Assembly: GCF_000800015.1 (NCBI RefSeq)
Contig: NZ_JUGR01000001.1
Coordinates: 2,852,001 to 2,916,000 of the forward strand
Reading direction: 5' to 3'
Origin: Terriglobus sp. TAA 43
Lineage (GTDB): Bacteria; Acidobacteriota; Terriglobia; Terriglobales; Acidobacteriaceae
DNA length: 64,000 bases
This document shows, in pieces, positions 17,435-26,760 of this stretch (position 1 is its first letter; each line of letters begins with the position of its first letter). Made by a program: the position numbers and the translations under genes. The notes below the pieces were generated by a model, which made no database searches, was not told where the DNA came from, and worked only from the letters and a program-made list of their open reading frames with translations.

Positions 17435-17869
17435 TTACAGAGCGCCGCCGTCGGCAGGCAGATGCCCGGCATATTCTTCCGGCTTCACGTTGTCATCAAT
17501 CACCGGCAGCGTAGGCAGGTTGCCGGTCGATCCAGCTTCATCGACGACGGACTTCACGTTGGCCAGCACTTCATCGATGGTCATGGTGTACATCTCGCGG
17601 CCGTTGTCGTAGCCATTCTGGATGATGGTCTTCAGATACTTGCCTGCGGCCTGTGCGGCAGCGTAGTCGGTGATGACGAAGCCAGTGGCGCGCTTCATCT
17701 GTACCCAGGCCACGTTGGGCATGGCAATCCAAACCGGGCGTCCGCTGACGTCAAAGCGAATGTCCGTGGCGTCCGCGTGGCGCGTGGCAATGGCGACAAC
17801 CGTGCCCTTCCAGACGCAGTGCAGCTTTTCTCCGGTCCACTTATCTTCGACGGTGAAATCCTCGTACAT
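17435..17869 (-). CDS. Unknown 144-aa protein
   Basis: I do not recognise this protein. It starts MYEDFTVEDKWTGEKLHCVW with GAGG about 10 nt upstream of ATG 17869, and has no signal or membrane helix. The first half is beta-rich (WKGTVVAIATRHADATDIRFDV, VWIAMPNVAWVQMKR), the second half helical, with an acidic, Pro-rich tail. It is monocistronic, 133 bp upstream of lactonase copy 3 on the same strand, so it could lead that operon. The gap of 236 bp to the divergent multicopper oxidase must contain both promoters. Confidence 0.6.
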   Translation of the reverse strand: MYEDFTVEDKWTGEKLHCVWKGTVVAIATRHADATDIRFDVSGRPVWIAMPNVAWVQMKRATGFVITDYAAAQAAGKYLKTIIQNGYDNGREMYTMTIDEVLANVKSVVDEAGSTGNLPTLPVIDDNVKPEEYAGHLPADGGAL

Positions 17870-18105
17870 CAGCAGGGGTCCTCTCGTAGCGGGTGCTGGT
17901 TCCAGACTAAGGATTCCTCCGGCGATGGGCAAGCGTCGCAGCCCGGATTGCCCAGATACATGACATCTTGTTCATCTTGAGGCCTAAAACAGAGAAATTG
18001 GCCAAAACAGGGCTTCTCGGACTGGAAGTGTCCGATGGGGTGCGGGTTAGCGTAGAGATACCAGAACAGCTCCCTCATCGCTGTCCTCTTCTGAAGGAGC
18101 CCTTA

Positions 18106-19461
18106 ATGCACTCCCGCACATGGAATCGTCGCGAATTCATGATGGCTACCGGTGCGACTGCCTGTCTGGGGGCGCTCGATTCTCGTGCACAGGCAACACC
18201 GGATTACACCGTCACCATTGATGCCTGTACGGTGGAGGCTTCGCCGAAGCATGTTGTGCGCACCGTGGGGTACAACGGCCAGGTTCCTGGCCCGTTGCTG
18301 CGGCTGCGCGAAGGACGAGCCAGCACGATTCGCGTAGTGAATCGCACGAAGTCGGAGGAGATTGTGCATTGGCACGGCCTGCATCTTCCCCCTGCGACTG
18401 ATGGCGCGATGGAAGAGGGAACGCCCATGGTGGCGCCGGGTGCCATTGTGCAGTTCCAGATGACGCCGCAACCGGCAGGGTTCCGCTGGTATCACACGCA
18501 TACCTTTGCCGGGAATGATCTACGGAAGGCTCAATACAGCGGCCAGCACGGATTTCTGTACGTGGAGTCGGCAAATGAACCGGGTAACTATGACGCCGAA
18601 CATTTTCTGGCGCTGCACGACTGGAACGGATATCTGACCGGCGGCGACGACGGTTCGATGAATCCCACGTATGACATCAGCACAGTGAACGGCCGCATGC
18701 TCGGCTATGGTGAACCCATTCGCGTGAAGCAGGGGCAGCGTGTTCTGTTCCACATCCTGAACTCTTCGCCCACTGAGGTGCACTGGGTAGCGCTGGCTGG
18801 ACATACGTTTCATGTCATTGCACTGGATGGCAATCCAGTCGCTACGCCTTCTACGGCTACGATGCTTCGCCTTGCGCCTGCAGAGCGCGTGTCCGCGTGG
18901 GTTGAGATGGATCATCCGGGCGTGTGGGTGCTGGGTGAGGTCCGCAAACACATTCAGGCGGCTGGCATGGGCACGGTCATTGAGTATGCCGGAAGCACGA
19001 AGAAGCCTGCGTGGCTCCAGCCTGCGTCGCTGGCATGGGATTATGCGCAGTTCGGCACCGCCGACGCAGATGCGGCGATCACTTCGGAAGTAGAGGAGAT
19101 TCCGCTTGTACTGGAGAGCCGTTTCAAAGGGCATGGGTCGCAGGAACGATGGATGATCAACGGCAAGTCGTATCCGGATACCGACATGCCTGTGCTGGTG
19201 CAGGGCCGTCGCTACCGTCTGCGTTTTCAGAACAAGAGCATGGACGACCACCCGATGCATCTGCATCGCCACACATTTGAGCTGAAGGAACTGGCTGGTG
19301 GTAAGCGGACCCGCGGTGTCATGAAAGACACCGTGCTGGTACCGTCGGGAGCTGAGACGGCGGTGGAGTTTACCGCGTCCAATCCAGGCCTTTCTCTGTT
19401 GCATTGTCACCAGCAAAACCACATGGATCTGGGCTTCATGATGGTGTTCCGCTATGCCTGA
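18106..19461 (+). CDS. Tat-exported multicopper oxidase
   Basis: A 451-aa three-domain multicopper oxidase. It has a Tat signal (WNRREFMMATGATACLGAL) and all four copper motifs: HWHGLH, WYHTHTF, HPMHLHRH, and HCHQQNHMDLGFM with the type 1 Cys and an axial Met. Electrons from a substrate pass from type 1 copper to the trinuclear site, where O2 becomes water. ATG 18106 has GAAGGAG 6-7 nt upstream. No Met-rich loop as in CueO is seen, so laccase-like, metal-oxidase or nitrous-type roles stay open. It overlaps the next gene by 8 bp, so that product is probably a partner. Confidence 0.9.
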   Translation: MHSRTWNRREFMMATGATACLGALDSRAQATPDYTVTIDACTVEASPKHVVRTVGYNGQVPGPLLRLREGRASTIRVVNRTKSEEIVHWHGLHLPPATDGAMEEGTPMVAPGAIVQFQMTPQPAGFRWYHTHTFAGNDLRKAQYSGQHGFLYVESANEPGNYDAEHFLALHDWNGYLTGGDDGSMNPTYDISTVNGRMLGYGEPIRVKQGQRVLFHILNSSPTEVHWVALAGHTFHVIALDGNPVATPSTATMLRLAPAERVSAWVEMDHPGVWVLGEVRKHIQAAGMGTVIEYAGSTKKPAWLQPASLAWDYAQFGTADADAAITSEVEEIPLVLESRFKGHGSQERWMINGKSYPDTDMPVLVQGRRYRLRFQNKSMDDHPMHLHRHTFELKELAGGKRTRGVMKDTVLVPSGAETAVEFTASNPGLSLLHCHQQNHMDLGFMMVFRYA

Positions 19462-20284
19462 GAAAACGGCACAGCGGTGGACGAAGGCGCGCGGCTGGTT
19501 GCTGACGGCGATAGCCACGGCAGGACTGTGTGCCTCACGCAGTGTCGTGGCGCAGGGAAATTACGAGATCCAGGTGTATGGCTCGGACACAGTGCTACCG
19601 GGCAACACGATGCTGGAACTGCACTCGAACTTCACTGCGAAGGGCCAGCGTTACACGCTGCAGGGCGTTTACCCCACGAATCATCAACAGCACGAAACCA
19701 TCGAGATTACGCAGGGGTTGAATGGCTGGTCAGAGGTAGGCTTTTACATCTTCACCAGCGAACAGGATGGGCATGGCCTCCAGTGGGTGGGCGATCATAT
19801 CCGCCCACGCGTCCGTGTACCGGATAGCTGGCATTGGCCCATCGGCGTCAGCCTGTCGACCGAAGTCGGCTATCAACGCGCGGTCTACTCCCCGGATACA
19901 TGGACATGGGAGATCCGGCCGATTCTCGATAAGTCGGTTGGGCGTTGGTACTTTGCATTGAATCCAGCGCTGGAACGTACGTGGCACGGACCAGATGTCG
20001 GTCAGGGCTTGGGTTTTGCGCCCGGTGTGAAGGTCAGCTATGACGTAAATCGCGCAGTCAGCATTGGGCCGGAATACTATGCGGATTACGGTAGGCTGGG
20101 ACGGTTTGACAATCTCCATAACCAGCAGCAGCAGATTTTTCTGGTCACGGATCTGAACGTGTCGCCGAAATGGGAGATCAATTTCGGCGCAGGACTCGGT
20201 GCCACAGCGGCAACCGATCACCTGATTGTGAAGTTCATTCTTGGGCGCCGGTTTTCCTGGAAGAAGCCGTCTGAGGTGGAATAA
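19454..20284 (+). CDS. Putative outer-membrane beta-barrel protein coupled to the multicopper oxidase
   Basis: A 276-aa exported protein with a signal peptide ending in SRSVVAQG. The mature part shows alternating aromatic/polar strands typical of a barrel (FYIFTSE, VSLSTEVGYQRA, GRWYFALNPALER, VSIGPEYYADYG, INFGAGLG) and ends LIVKFILGRRFSW, although a clean C-terminal Phe is missing. It contains His-rich stretches (NHQQHETIE, DSWHWP). I do not recognise a named family. The 8-bp overlap with the multicopper oxidase gene indicates coupled translation, so it may be an outer-membrane anchor or metal/substrate channel for that enzyme. This role is inferred from context only. Confidence 0.7.
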   Translation: MPEKTAQRWTKARGWLLTAIATAGLCASRSVVAQGNYEIQVYGSDTVLPGNTMLELHSNFTAKGQRYTLQGVYPTNHQQHETIEITQGLNGWSEVGFYIFTSEQDGHGLQWVGDHIRPRVRVPDSWHWPIGVSLSTEVGYQRAVYSPDTWTWEIRPILDKSVGRWYFALNPALERTWHGPDVGQGLGFAPGVKVSYDVNRAVSIGPEYYADYGRLGRFDNLHNQQQQIFLVTDLNVSPKWEINFGAGLGATAATDHLIVKFILGRRFSWKKPSEVE

Positions 20285-20288
20285 GCGG

Positions 20289-21050
20289 CTAATTCTGCGA
20301 GGGCTGTTCGACGGAGTCGAGAACCAGTACCTCCAGCGGCTCCTTTGCCGGAATGAGTTTCAGCCCAAGCTGTTCCTGGATCGCCCTGAAGAAACTGGGT
20401 GCGTTACTGTCTGCAGGGGCGCTGCCGTCGTCCGGCGACCATTCCAGCTTTATGTCATAACTGTCGGTCAGGCCGGTGCGGTTCACCACGACCCTGCCGG
20501 CAACCTGACCGAGTTGCTCAGCGATGATGTCCGTGGTGAGACCGGTTCCACGGAAGTACGTTTTCCCGGCGTCCCATCGCTTGCCATTGGAGGTGCTTTT
20601 CTGGAGGCGAGGCGGACCGTCGACCACCAGATCCAGCGCACTTAGCGTCTGCGTCTCCCGATGCAGCTTCAGGGCAAACCGGTCTGCGATGAGCATCTGC
20701 ACCAGTCGGCGCTTCTCGATATGCGCATCATCGCCATTCATTTCGCGCATCTTTGCGTCCGTTGCAGCGTCCGTCTTCGCTTGCAGGTCAAAACGTTCAC
20801 GGCTCATCCAGTCCGGCGTATTCAGTATGCGTTTCTCCGGCATGTCGTAGGCCCATGCAAGTAGCCCTCGCAGGGTGACATTGGAGGCGCTGAAACTTCC
20901 TCCTGCCGGATAGTTAATGTGCGTGCGTCCGTCATTCACTGCTGGCGTTGGCTTCACGGTGGACACTTCAAATCCGTTAGTGACTGCGGATACCTGGGCC
21001 ATGAGCGGCATGGTCAGCATGGCCAATAACAAGAACTTCGGACCCCGCAT
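20289..21050 (-). CDS. TIGR03435-family soil-associated secreted protein, copy A
   Basis: A 253-aa secreted protein of the family abundant in Acidobacteria. After the signal (MRGPKFLLLAMLTMPLMAQ) it has FEVSTVKPTP, the block VTLRGLLAWAYDMPEKRILNTPDW, RRLVQMLIADRFALKLHRET and the end motif FFRAIQEQLGLKLIPAKEPLEVLVLDS. AGGAGG sits 4 nt before ATG 21050. The function is unknown across the family; in some genomes members follow BlaR-like sensor or sigma genes, but none is adjacent here. It is convergent with the barrel gene (4-bp gap) and divergent from the TPR gene. Confidence 0.85.
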   Translation of the reverse strand: MRGPKFLLLAMLTMPLMAQVSAVTNGFEVSTVKPTPAVNDGRTHINYPAGGSFSASNVTLRGLLAWAYDMPEKRILNTPDWMSRERFDLQAKTDAATDAKMREMNGDDAHIEKRRLVQMLIADRFALKLHRETQTLSALDLVVDGPPRLQKSTSNGKRWDAGKTYFRGTGLTTDIIAEQLGQVAGRVVVNRTGLTDSYDIKLEWSPDDGSAPADSNAPSFFRAIQEQLGLKLIPAKEPLEVLVLDSVEQPSQN

Positions 21051-21205
21051 CGCGCCTCCTGCACCACTTTCAGGGCAGCATACCGTTGGGCACCCCGCCA
21101 GCGCCATCTCTCACTGCTAAACTTACGCTTGGCGCAGATTGCGCCGACCGATTCGCGTTCGGGCCTCGCAGAAGGCCGCTGGCGCACGCAAAAGGATTCC
21201 GACTC

Positions 21206-21943
21206 TTGGACACACCCAACCGTACCCGTACTTCGCCGCTGCCCGTTCACGCTGAAGCATCGTTCGTGACCAAGAAGGCAGGCATTCTGGACAGCCTTGC
21301 CAATAACCGCAAGCTCGCACTGAACTTGGCCATCGCTGTGGTGGTTGTCGTCGTTGTTGTGGTCGCATGCGTCCTGATGTACAACCATCGCTCGGCTGTT
21401 GCTGCGGATCAACTTTCCGCTGCCATGCAGACCTACGCCGCGCCCATCCGTTCTGCGGAGAACCCGGTTCCCGCCAGCACGCGCAGCTTCGGCTCCACCG
21501 ATGAGCGCGCGAAGGCTGCGAACGCCGAGTTCAAGGCCATTGCCGACACCTACGGCATGACCGACGCAGGCCGCAATGCACTGTATCTGGAAGGATTGAC
21601 CGCTCTGCAGACGGGCCAGAACAGCACCGCCGAGGAGCTGCTGAAGAAGTCCGCCGGTAGCTGGAACCGCGATATCTCAAACCTGGCGGGTCTGGCATTG
21701 GCTGGTCTGTACCACCAGACGGGCCGCACCAGCGACGCTGTGGCGGAGTACAACCGCATCATCGGCAAGCCATCGAACCTGGTTCCTACCGGTCTCGCCA
21801 AGCTGCAGCTTGCGGAGATGTATGACTCCGATGGCAAGTCCGCCGACGCGAAGAAGATTTACGCAGAGATCAAGGACAAGGACCCCAAGAGCGCTGCTGC
21901 TGAAGTGGCCGGCGAAAAGCTGAACGGCCCCGCCGCCCGCTAA
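21206..21943 (+). CDS. Membrane-anchored TPR protein, YfgM-like
   Basis: A 245-aa protein with a short cytoplasmic N-terminus, one membrane helix (LNLAIAVVVVVVVVVACVLM) and a periplasmic helical repeat domain whose last ~150 residues read as TPR units (NALYLEGLTALQTGQNSTAEEL, LAGLALAGLYHQTGRTSDAV, AKLQLAEMYDSDGKSADAKK). The start is set to TTG 21206, preceded by AAAGGA at proper spacing; the ATG at 21086 gives an N-terminus without sense. YfgM-type proteins help envelope protein folding near SecYEG. It is 25 bp upstream of xseA and probably co-transcribed. Confidence 0.72.
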   Translation: MDTPNRTRTSPLPVHAEASFVTKKAGILDSLANNRKLALNLAIAVVVVVVVVVACVLMYNHRSAVAADQLSAAMQTYAAPIRSAENPVPASTRSFGSTDERAKAANAEFKAIADTYGMTDAGRNALYLEGLTALQTGQNSTAEELLKKSAGSWNRDISNLAGLALAGLYHQTGRTSDAVAEYNRIIGKPSNLVPTGLAKLQLAEMYDSDGKSADAKKIYAEIKDKDPKSAAAEVAGEKLNGPAAR

Positions 21944-21968
21944 GTTACACCGCAAAAAGGAACACCGC

Positions 21969-23534
21969 ATGGCGGCTCCCGAAAAACCATCGGCAACACT
22001 GGCAGAGTTGATTCGTCGACGCTCCAGCGCCGGAAGGCCAAAGGAGCCGCCATCGCCGTCTACGGCAAAGCCCCCGGTGGCGGATCGCTTGGGGCAGTTT
22101 GGACTGCTGTTTGCCGAGCCTGAAGATGAAGTAGCCGCCCAAAGCGACGAACCGGAGACACTCCCCGAAGCAACAGAATCGAAGCCTTCTGAGCGCAGGC
22201 TATGGTCCGTTGCGGAGCTGGTTTCGGCGTTGCGTTTCCGCGTGGAGCGCGAGTATGCGGATGTGTGGGTGGAGGGCGAAATCTCCAACTGCCGCCCCGC
22301 GCCCTCGGGTCATCTGTATTTCACGCTGAAGGACGGCGATGCGCAGTTGCCAGTGGTGCTCTTCCGCCGCGAAGCTGCGCTATTGAAATTCAAACCCACA
22401 GACGGCCTTAGCGTGTTGGCCCGTGGGCGTGTCAGCGTCTTTGAAAGCCGCGGGCAGTTGCAGTTGATTGCCAACTCGCTGGAGCCGCGCGGCGCGGGCG
22501 CGTTGCAGCTTGCCTTTGAGCAGTTGAAAGCAAAACTGCGCGCCGAGGGGCTGTTTGACGAGGATCGCAAACGTCCGCTGCCACCGTTTCCTCGGACAGT
22601 TGGCGTGATTACCAGCACGCAGGGCGCTGTGCTGCGCGACATTGCCACGGTGGTGCGGCGACGCCATGCGCGGCTAAATCTCTTGGTGTTTCCCGCAACG
22701 GTGCAGGGGCCAACGTGTGGTCCGGATGTGATGCGTGGCCTGCGTTACTTCAATGACGCGCCGGAAGCGCATCGTGTCGACGTCATCCTCATCGCGCGCG
22801 GTGGCGGTTCCGCGGAAGATTTGAGTGGATTTAACGACGAGGCCCTGGCGCGGGCCATCGCGAGCAGCGACATTCCCGTTGTCTCTGCGATTGGTCACGA
22901 GACGGACTTCACCATTGCCGACTTCGTTGCGGATTTGCGTGCTCCAACACCCTCTGCCGCAGCGGAGATTGTTACCGCCGCGCAACATCGCATTGAAGAG
23001 CGTGTGCAGTCGTTGGAAGCGCGGCTGTTCCGGGCAGTTCGTTTCCAGCAGATGCATGCGCGGCAGCGTTTTCTGCGCACATCCGCGGAAGGGGCATTTG
23101 CGCGTCTGCGCGATGGGATCAACCGACGCCATCAGCGTGTGGACAGCGCTCGATTCCGTCTGGAGGCGCTTTCGCAACGGCTTTTGCAGATGCGTGCCAC
23201 ACAGCTTCGCCGGGTTTTGGAGCGATTACAGCGGCAGGATGTCCATCGCCGGGTCTTGCTGGCGACGGCGCAACAGCAGCATCTACAGCAGCGGTTGGAG
23301 CGCACTGCGGCGGGGATCATGGTCCATTCTCGACAGCGGTTGGAGCGGGCAGGAGCGCGTCTGGAGGCGCTTTCGCCCACGGCTATTCTGGAACGCGGCT
23401 ACGCTCTGGTGTATCGCGAAGACGGCTCGCTCCTGCGAGACGCATCCACCGCAGCAGCGGGAGAAACCATTACGGCACGCGTGGCGCGCGGTTCCGTCCG
23501 AGCCATTGTTAGCGGTAACCCGCGCAATCCTTAA
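21969..23534 (+). CDS. xseA: Exodeoxyribonuclease VII large subunit
   Basis: A 521-aa large subunit of ExoVII, which degrades single-stranded DNA into short acid-soluble pieces. The OB-fold follows a ~75-residue Pro/Ala/Glu-rich N-terminal extension and is seen in WSVAELVSALRFRVEREY and WVEGEISNCRPAPSGHLYF. The catalytic core has TSTQGAVLRDI, DVILIARGGGSAEDLSGFND and AIGHETDFTIADFVAD. A long Arg/Gln-rich coiled coil then leads to SPTAILERGYALVY. The small subunit gene xseB is not next to it. The extension is longer than in E. coli XseA and may be disordered. Confidence 0.95.
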   Translation: MAAPEKPSATLAELIRRRSSAGRPKEPPSPSTAKPPVADRLGQFGLLFAEPEDEVAAQSDEPETLPEATESKPSERRLWSVAELVSALRFRVEREYADVWVEGEISNCRPAPSGHLYFTLKDGDAQLPVVLFRREAALLKFKPTDGLSVLARGRVSVFESRGQLQLIANSLEPRGAGALQLAFEQLKAKLRAEGLFDEDRKRPLPPFPRTVGVITSTQGAVLRDIATVVRRRHARLNLLVFPATVQGPTCGPDVMRGLRYFNDAPEAHRVDVILIARGGGSAEDLSGFNDEALARAIASSDIPVVSAIGHETDFTIADFVADLRAPTPSAAAEIVTAAQHRIEERVQSLEARLFRAVRFQQMHARQRFLRTSAEGAFARLRDGINRRHQRVDSARFRLEALSQRLLQMRATQLRRVLERLQRQDVHRRVLLATAQQQHLQQRLERTAAGIMVHSRQRLERAGARLEALSPTAILERGYALVYREDGSLLRDASTAAAGETITARVARGSVRAIVSGNPRNP

Positions 23535-23595
23535 TATCTTGATCAACTTTCTCAAATTCCACGCCTAGAATGGATACGGCAGGAATCAGACACGA

Positions 23596-24945
23596 ATGAG
23601 AAAGCTCTTCGGAACAGACGGCATCCGCGCCGTTGCAGGACAAGCCCCCCTCGACCCTCGCACCGTCCACGCCGTTGGCGTCGCACTGGCGCATCATATT
23701 GCCGCCCCCGGCACGCAGCCGAAGGTCATCCTTGGCATGGACACACGCGAGTCCAGTGAATGGATCGCCGCTGCCATCACCGAAGGTCTCCGCAATGGCG
23801 GCGCGGTGGTTGAATCGGCGGGCGTTATCACCACGCCTGCGATTGCGTTTCTTACCCGTGCACACGGCTTCGCAGCGGGCATTGTCATTTCTGCTTCGCA
23901 CAATCCCTGGCAGGACAACGGCATCAAGGTCTTCGGCCCGGACGGCTACAAGCTGCCGGATGCAACCGAGCTTGCCATTGAGGAAGAGATCTTCCGCCAG
24001 TTGGAAGCGAACTCGAACCACTCGTCGATTCACACCTCGGCCCCGGCCGTCGAAGAAGCGGATCGTGCGGAGTATGTGCGTTCGTTGCTCGCCGCAGTAC
24101 CGGGACTATCGCTGGATGGCAAGCGCCTCGTGGTCGATTGCGCCAATGGCGCCGCATCCGCAGTTGCGCCGCAGTTGTTTGCGGGACTTGGAGGCGAAGT
24201 TCGCATCCGCAACGCCAGCCCCGATGGCCGCAACATCAATGTTGAGTGTGGCGCAACCAAGCCTGAAGTTGTAGCGAAGTACGTACTTGAGGACAAGGCA
24301 GACATCGGCATCACTTTTGACGGTGACGCGGACCGCGCCATGTTTGCGGATGAGAATGGTCGCGTGATTAATGGCGATGCGGTCATGCTGCTTGCTGCGC
24401 GTGATCTGCAGGCGCGCGGATTGCTGCATGACAACACGGTGGTTGCCACAACGATGAGCAACATGGGACTGGAAGCCGCATTGAAGCGCAGCGGCATCCG
24501 TATGCTGCGCGCACCCGTGGGCGACAAGTATGTTCTGGAACAGATGAAGGGCACTGGTGCGTCGCTGGGTGGCGAACAGAGCGGCCACATTCTCTTCACG
24601 GGCAAATCCACAACGGGTGACGGATTGCTGACAGCGCTGTTGCTGCTGGATATCGTGCATCGCAGTGGAAGTTCGTTAGCTAAGCTGGCGGAGGACCTGA
24701 AGACGTTCCCGCAGGTCATCGTCAACGTGAAGGTGCGCGAAAAGAAGCCGCTGGAAGGCATTCCTTCCGTTGCGGAAAAGATTCGTGAAGCAGAAAACGC
24801 GCTCGCCGATACGGGACGCGTGGTGATTCGTTACAGCGGAACCGAAGCGCTGGCACGCGTGATGATTGAAGCTGAAGACGAATCTTCCATGAAGCTCCAC
24901 GCTTCGGCAATCGCGGATGCGATTCGCGCAGAGCTTGGCGTTTAA
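23596..24945 (+). CDS. glmM: Phosphoglucosamine mutase
   Basis: A 449-aa alpha-D-phosphohexomutase that converts glucosamine-6-phosphate to glucosamine-1-phosphate for peptidoglycan and LPS precursors. The start MRKLFGTDGIRA is the family signature; the phosphoserine is S101 in ISASHNPWQDNG, the Mg site is DGDADR, the sugar loop is GGEQSGHI and the phosphate loop RYSGTEALARVMIE. Length and order are normal. Expected activation is by phosphorylation of S101. It follows xseA by 61 bp and converges on a secreted-protein gene with a 6-bp gap. Confidence 0.97.
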   Translation: MRKLFGTDGIRAVAGQAPLDPRTVHAVGVALAHHIAAPGTQPKVILGMDTRESSEWIAAAITEGLRNGGAVVESAGVITTPAIAFLTRAHGFAAGIVISASHNPWQDNGIKVFGPDGYKLPDATELAIEEEIFRQLEANSNHSSIHTSAPAVEEADRAEYVRSLLAAVPGLSLDGKRLVVDCANGAASAVAPQLFAGLGGEVRIRNASPDGRNINVECGATKPEVVAKYVLEDKADIGITFDGDADRAMFADENGRVINGDAVMLLAARDLQARGLLHDNTVVATTMSNMGLEAALKRSGIRMLRAPVGDKYVLEQMKGTGASLGGEQSGHILFTGKSTTGDGLLTALLLLDIVHRSGSSLAKLAEDLKTFPQVIVNVKVREKKPLEGIPSVAEKIREAENALADTGRVVIRYSGTEALARVMIEAEDESSMKLHASAIADAIRAELGV

Positions 24946-24951
24946 AGCGCT

Positions 24952-26682
24952 CTAGGGCGCAGGATACTCAGTCACCTGCGGTGTCTTGCGCGGCTTTGTC
25001 TCCGTGCTTCCGCCCGTGTCGTTGATCACGTTGCGGATGGCCCCAAGGTTGTCGAGAGCGACCGTGATCATGTGGTGAAAACGCACCTGCGGTGTGTTCG
25101 GTACTTCAATCGCGCGATCCAGTTCCACGTCCGGGTGGCGGAAGACGCTGTAAATGCCCAGGCCCCACGCCTCGTGCTGTTTCACGTTGTCCGCCACTTT
25201 GTATGAGGCCCAACCCTTCGCGCCGTTTGTGTCTGTCCATGCAGATTGTGTCGGCGGGTCATAGGGAATTTCGGATTGATAGAAGTAGGTGCGTCCTGCT
25301 TCACCATTCCACAGCACCTGGTACCGCTGATGGTGTTCTACGAATAGTCCGTAGATCGTCACGCGATTACCGTTGACGATAAGGCCGTTGTCGCTTTCGT
25401 TGATGTTCCAGCCCACTGTACCGGGCTTTCCATGATCGGCGCGCCAGATCCATGTGTGATCCACAATCGTGTCGTTACTGTGGATGACAAGGTTCGCGCT
25501 GGTTTTCCCAACGGTCGCTCCGCCAACGCGAAAGAACACATCATGCAGTGAGATCGGGTTCGCCGCATGAGAGCGAACGCTGTGCTGTGTTCCCACTTCG
25601 AGCAGCGAAGGTGACTTCTTTTCTCCCGCATCGAACAGCAGTCCGGAGACGGTGATGCCGCCTTCATCCGCAACGATCATCGCTTCTGTTCCTGCTGTTG
25701 GGTGCAACGTTGCGAATCCAAGACCGAGTACGACAGTGTTCGCGTGAGTTACGCGCAGTGGCTTATTGAGGTCGTATGTGCCGGGTGTCAGTAGCAGGTG
25801 TTTGCCCTGTGCCAGCGCGGTGTTTATCGTGTCTGCGGTGTCGTGTTCAGGATGTGCAATGTAGAAGTGCGACAGCGGGATGGTTCGGCCTGGAGTGTTT
25901 CCGTTGTGCCATGTTGCGCCCACGGAATCGTGTTGCAAGGCAGGTACGCGCACAGCCCATACGCCCTTCGCATCGACAAAGAGAAATGGCTTTTCACGCA
26001 CGATCGGCGTCTTCGCAACCTTCGTGTAGGGCGGTTTCGGCCACTCACCCCCAGGCATGTTGTTTGTGCCAACGAAGACCATGTTCCAGTTCGATCCAGT
26101 CCAGCGTTGCCATTCGGTGCTGCGCGAAAGCCATTGTTGTTGCGACCCGGAATCCACGGTTCCATCCACAACGGTATCGCTCATCCATCCGCCGCTGGCC
26201 CATCCATGTTGCTGGTGCAGCACCACGTCGCCATGCACGTGCATGCGGCGAAAGAAGATCGCCTGCGATACAGCCCACTGCATGATTCCGTTTGTCGGCG
26301 TGACTGAAAATCCTTCGACGCCGCGCCAGAATGTGGTGGTAGCGTTGTTGTTCTTCAACGCAGCATCGGAGTGGACATTGCCATCGATGCGCACATCATT
26401 GGGCGATGCACCTGCACCAATGACTTGTGTGTAAAAGCCCACGGGAACAGCCAGGTGATACTGGCCCGGGAGAAAGATGAACGCATAACGGCCGCTGCCG
26501 AACTCGCTGTGCTGCTGTTCGGCATAGACTGTGTCGATCTTTGCCTGCATGGTTTCTGCGCTGTCTTTGGGAGAGTAGACGAACACGTTCGGGCCCAGGT
26601 CAGGTGCCTTCGCTGTATGCTGCGCAAACGATGAGCCAGTGAACAGAAAAACTGTAGTTGTTGCGAGGATGCGCAGAAGCAT
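24952..26682 (-). CDS. Secreted parallel beta-helix protein
   Basis: A 576-aa exported protein (signal MLLRILATTTVFLFTGSSFAQ). The fold signs are those of a right-handed beta-helix: HLLLTPGTYDLNKPLRV, NTVVLGLGFATLHPTAG, ITVSGLLFDAG, ISLHDVFFRVGG, NLVIHSNDTIVDHTWIWRAD and NGLIVNGNRVTIYGLFVEHH, with a first strand set near residues 60-190. Similar proteins are annotated as pectate-lyase-like or wrongly as adenylyl cyclase in actinobacteria. It probably binds or cleaves a polysaccharide, but no catalytic residues can be named. ATG 26682 has GGGAG upstream, better than the longer frame. Confidence 0.75.
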   Translation of the reverse strand: MLLRILATTTVFLFTGSSFAQHTAKAPDLGPNVFVYSPKDSAETMQAKIDTVYAEQQHSEFGSGRYAFIFLPGQYHLAVPVGFYTQVIGAGASPNDVRIDGNVHSDAALKNNNATTTFWRGVEGFSVTPTNGIMQWAVSQAIFFRRMHVHGDVVLHQQHGWASGGWMSDTVVDGTVDSGSQQQWLSRSTEWQRWTGSNWNMVFVGTNNMPGGEWPKPPYTKVAKTPIVREKPFLFVDAKGVWAVRVPALQHDSVGATWHNGNTPGRTIPLSHFYIAHPEHDTADTINTALAQGKHLLLTPGTYDLNKPLRVTHANTVVLGLGFATLHPTAGTEAMIVADEGGITVSGLLFDAGEKKSPSLLEVGTQHSVRSHAANPISLHDVFFRVGGATVGKTSANLVIHSNDTIVDHTWIWRADHGKPGTVGWNINESDNGLIVNGNRVTIYGLFVEHHQRYQVLWNGEAGRTYFYQSEIPYDPPTQSAWTDTNGAKGWASYKVADNVKQHEAWGLGIYSVFRHPDVELDRAIEVPNTPQVRFHHMITVALDNLGAIRNVINDTGGSTETKPRKTPQVTEYPAP

Positions 26683-26760
26683 TGCGTGAAACTCTCCCAA
26701 CGAAATGGCAGCGCGCAATTGTTCACGCGCAAGATCGCCTGAGTGTAAATTGCGCGTGCG

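Noticed and set aside
18520-19518. A 332-aa antisense frame over the multicopper oxidase
   Set aside because: The plus strand encodes a complete oxidase with all copper motifs; the antisense product has no coherent features.
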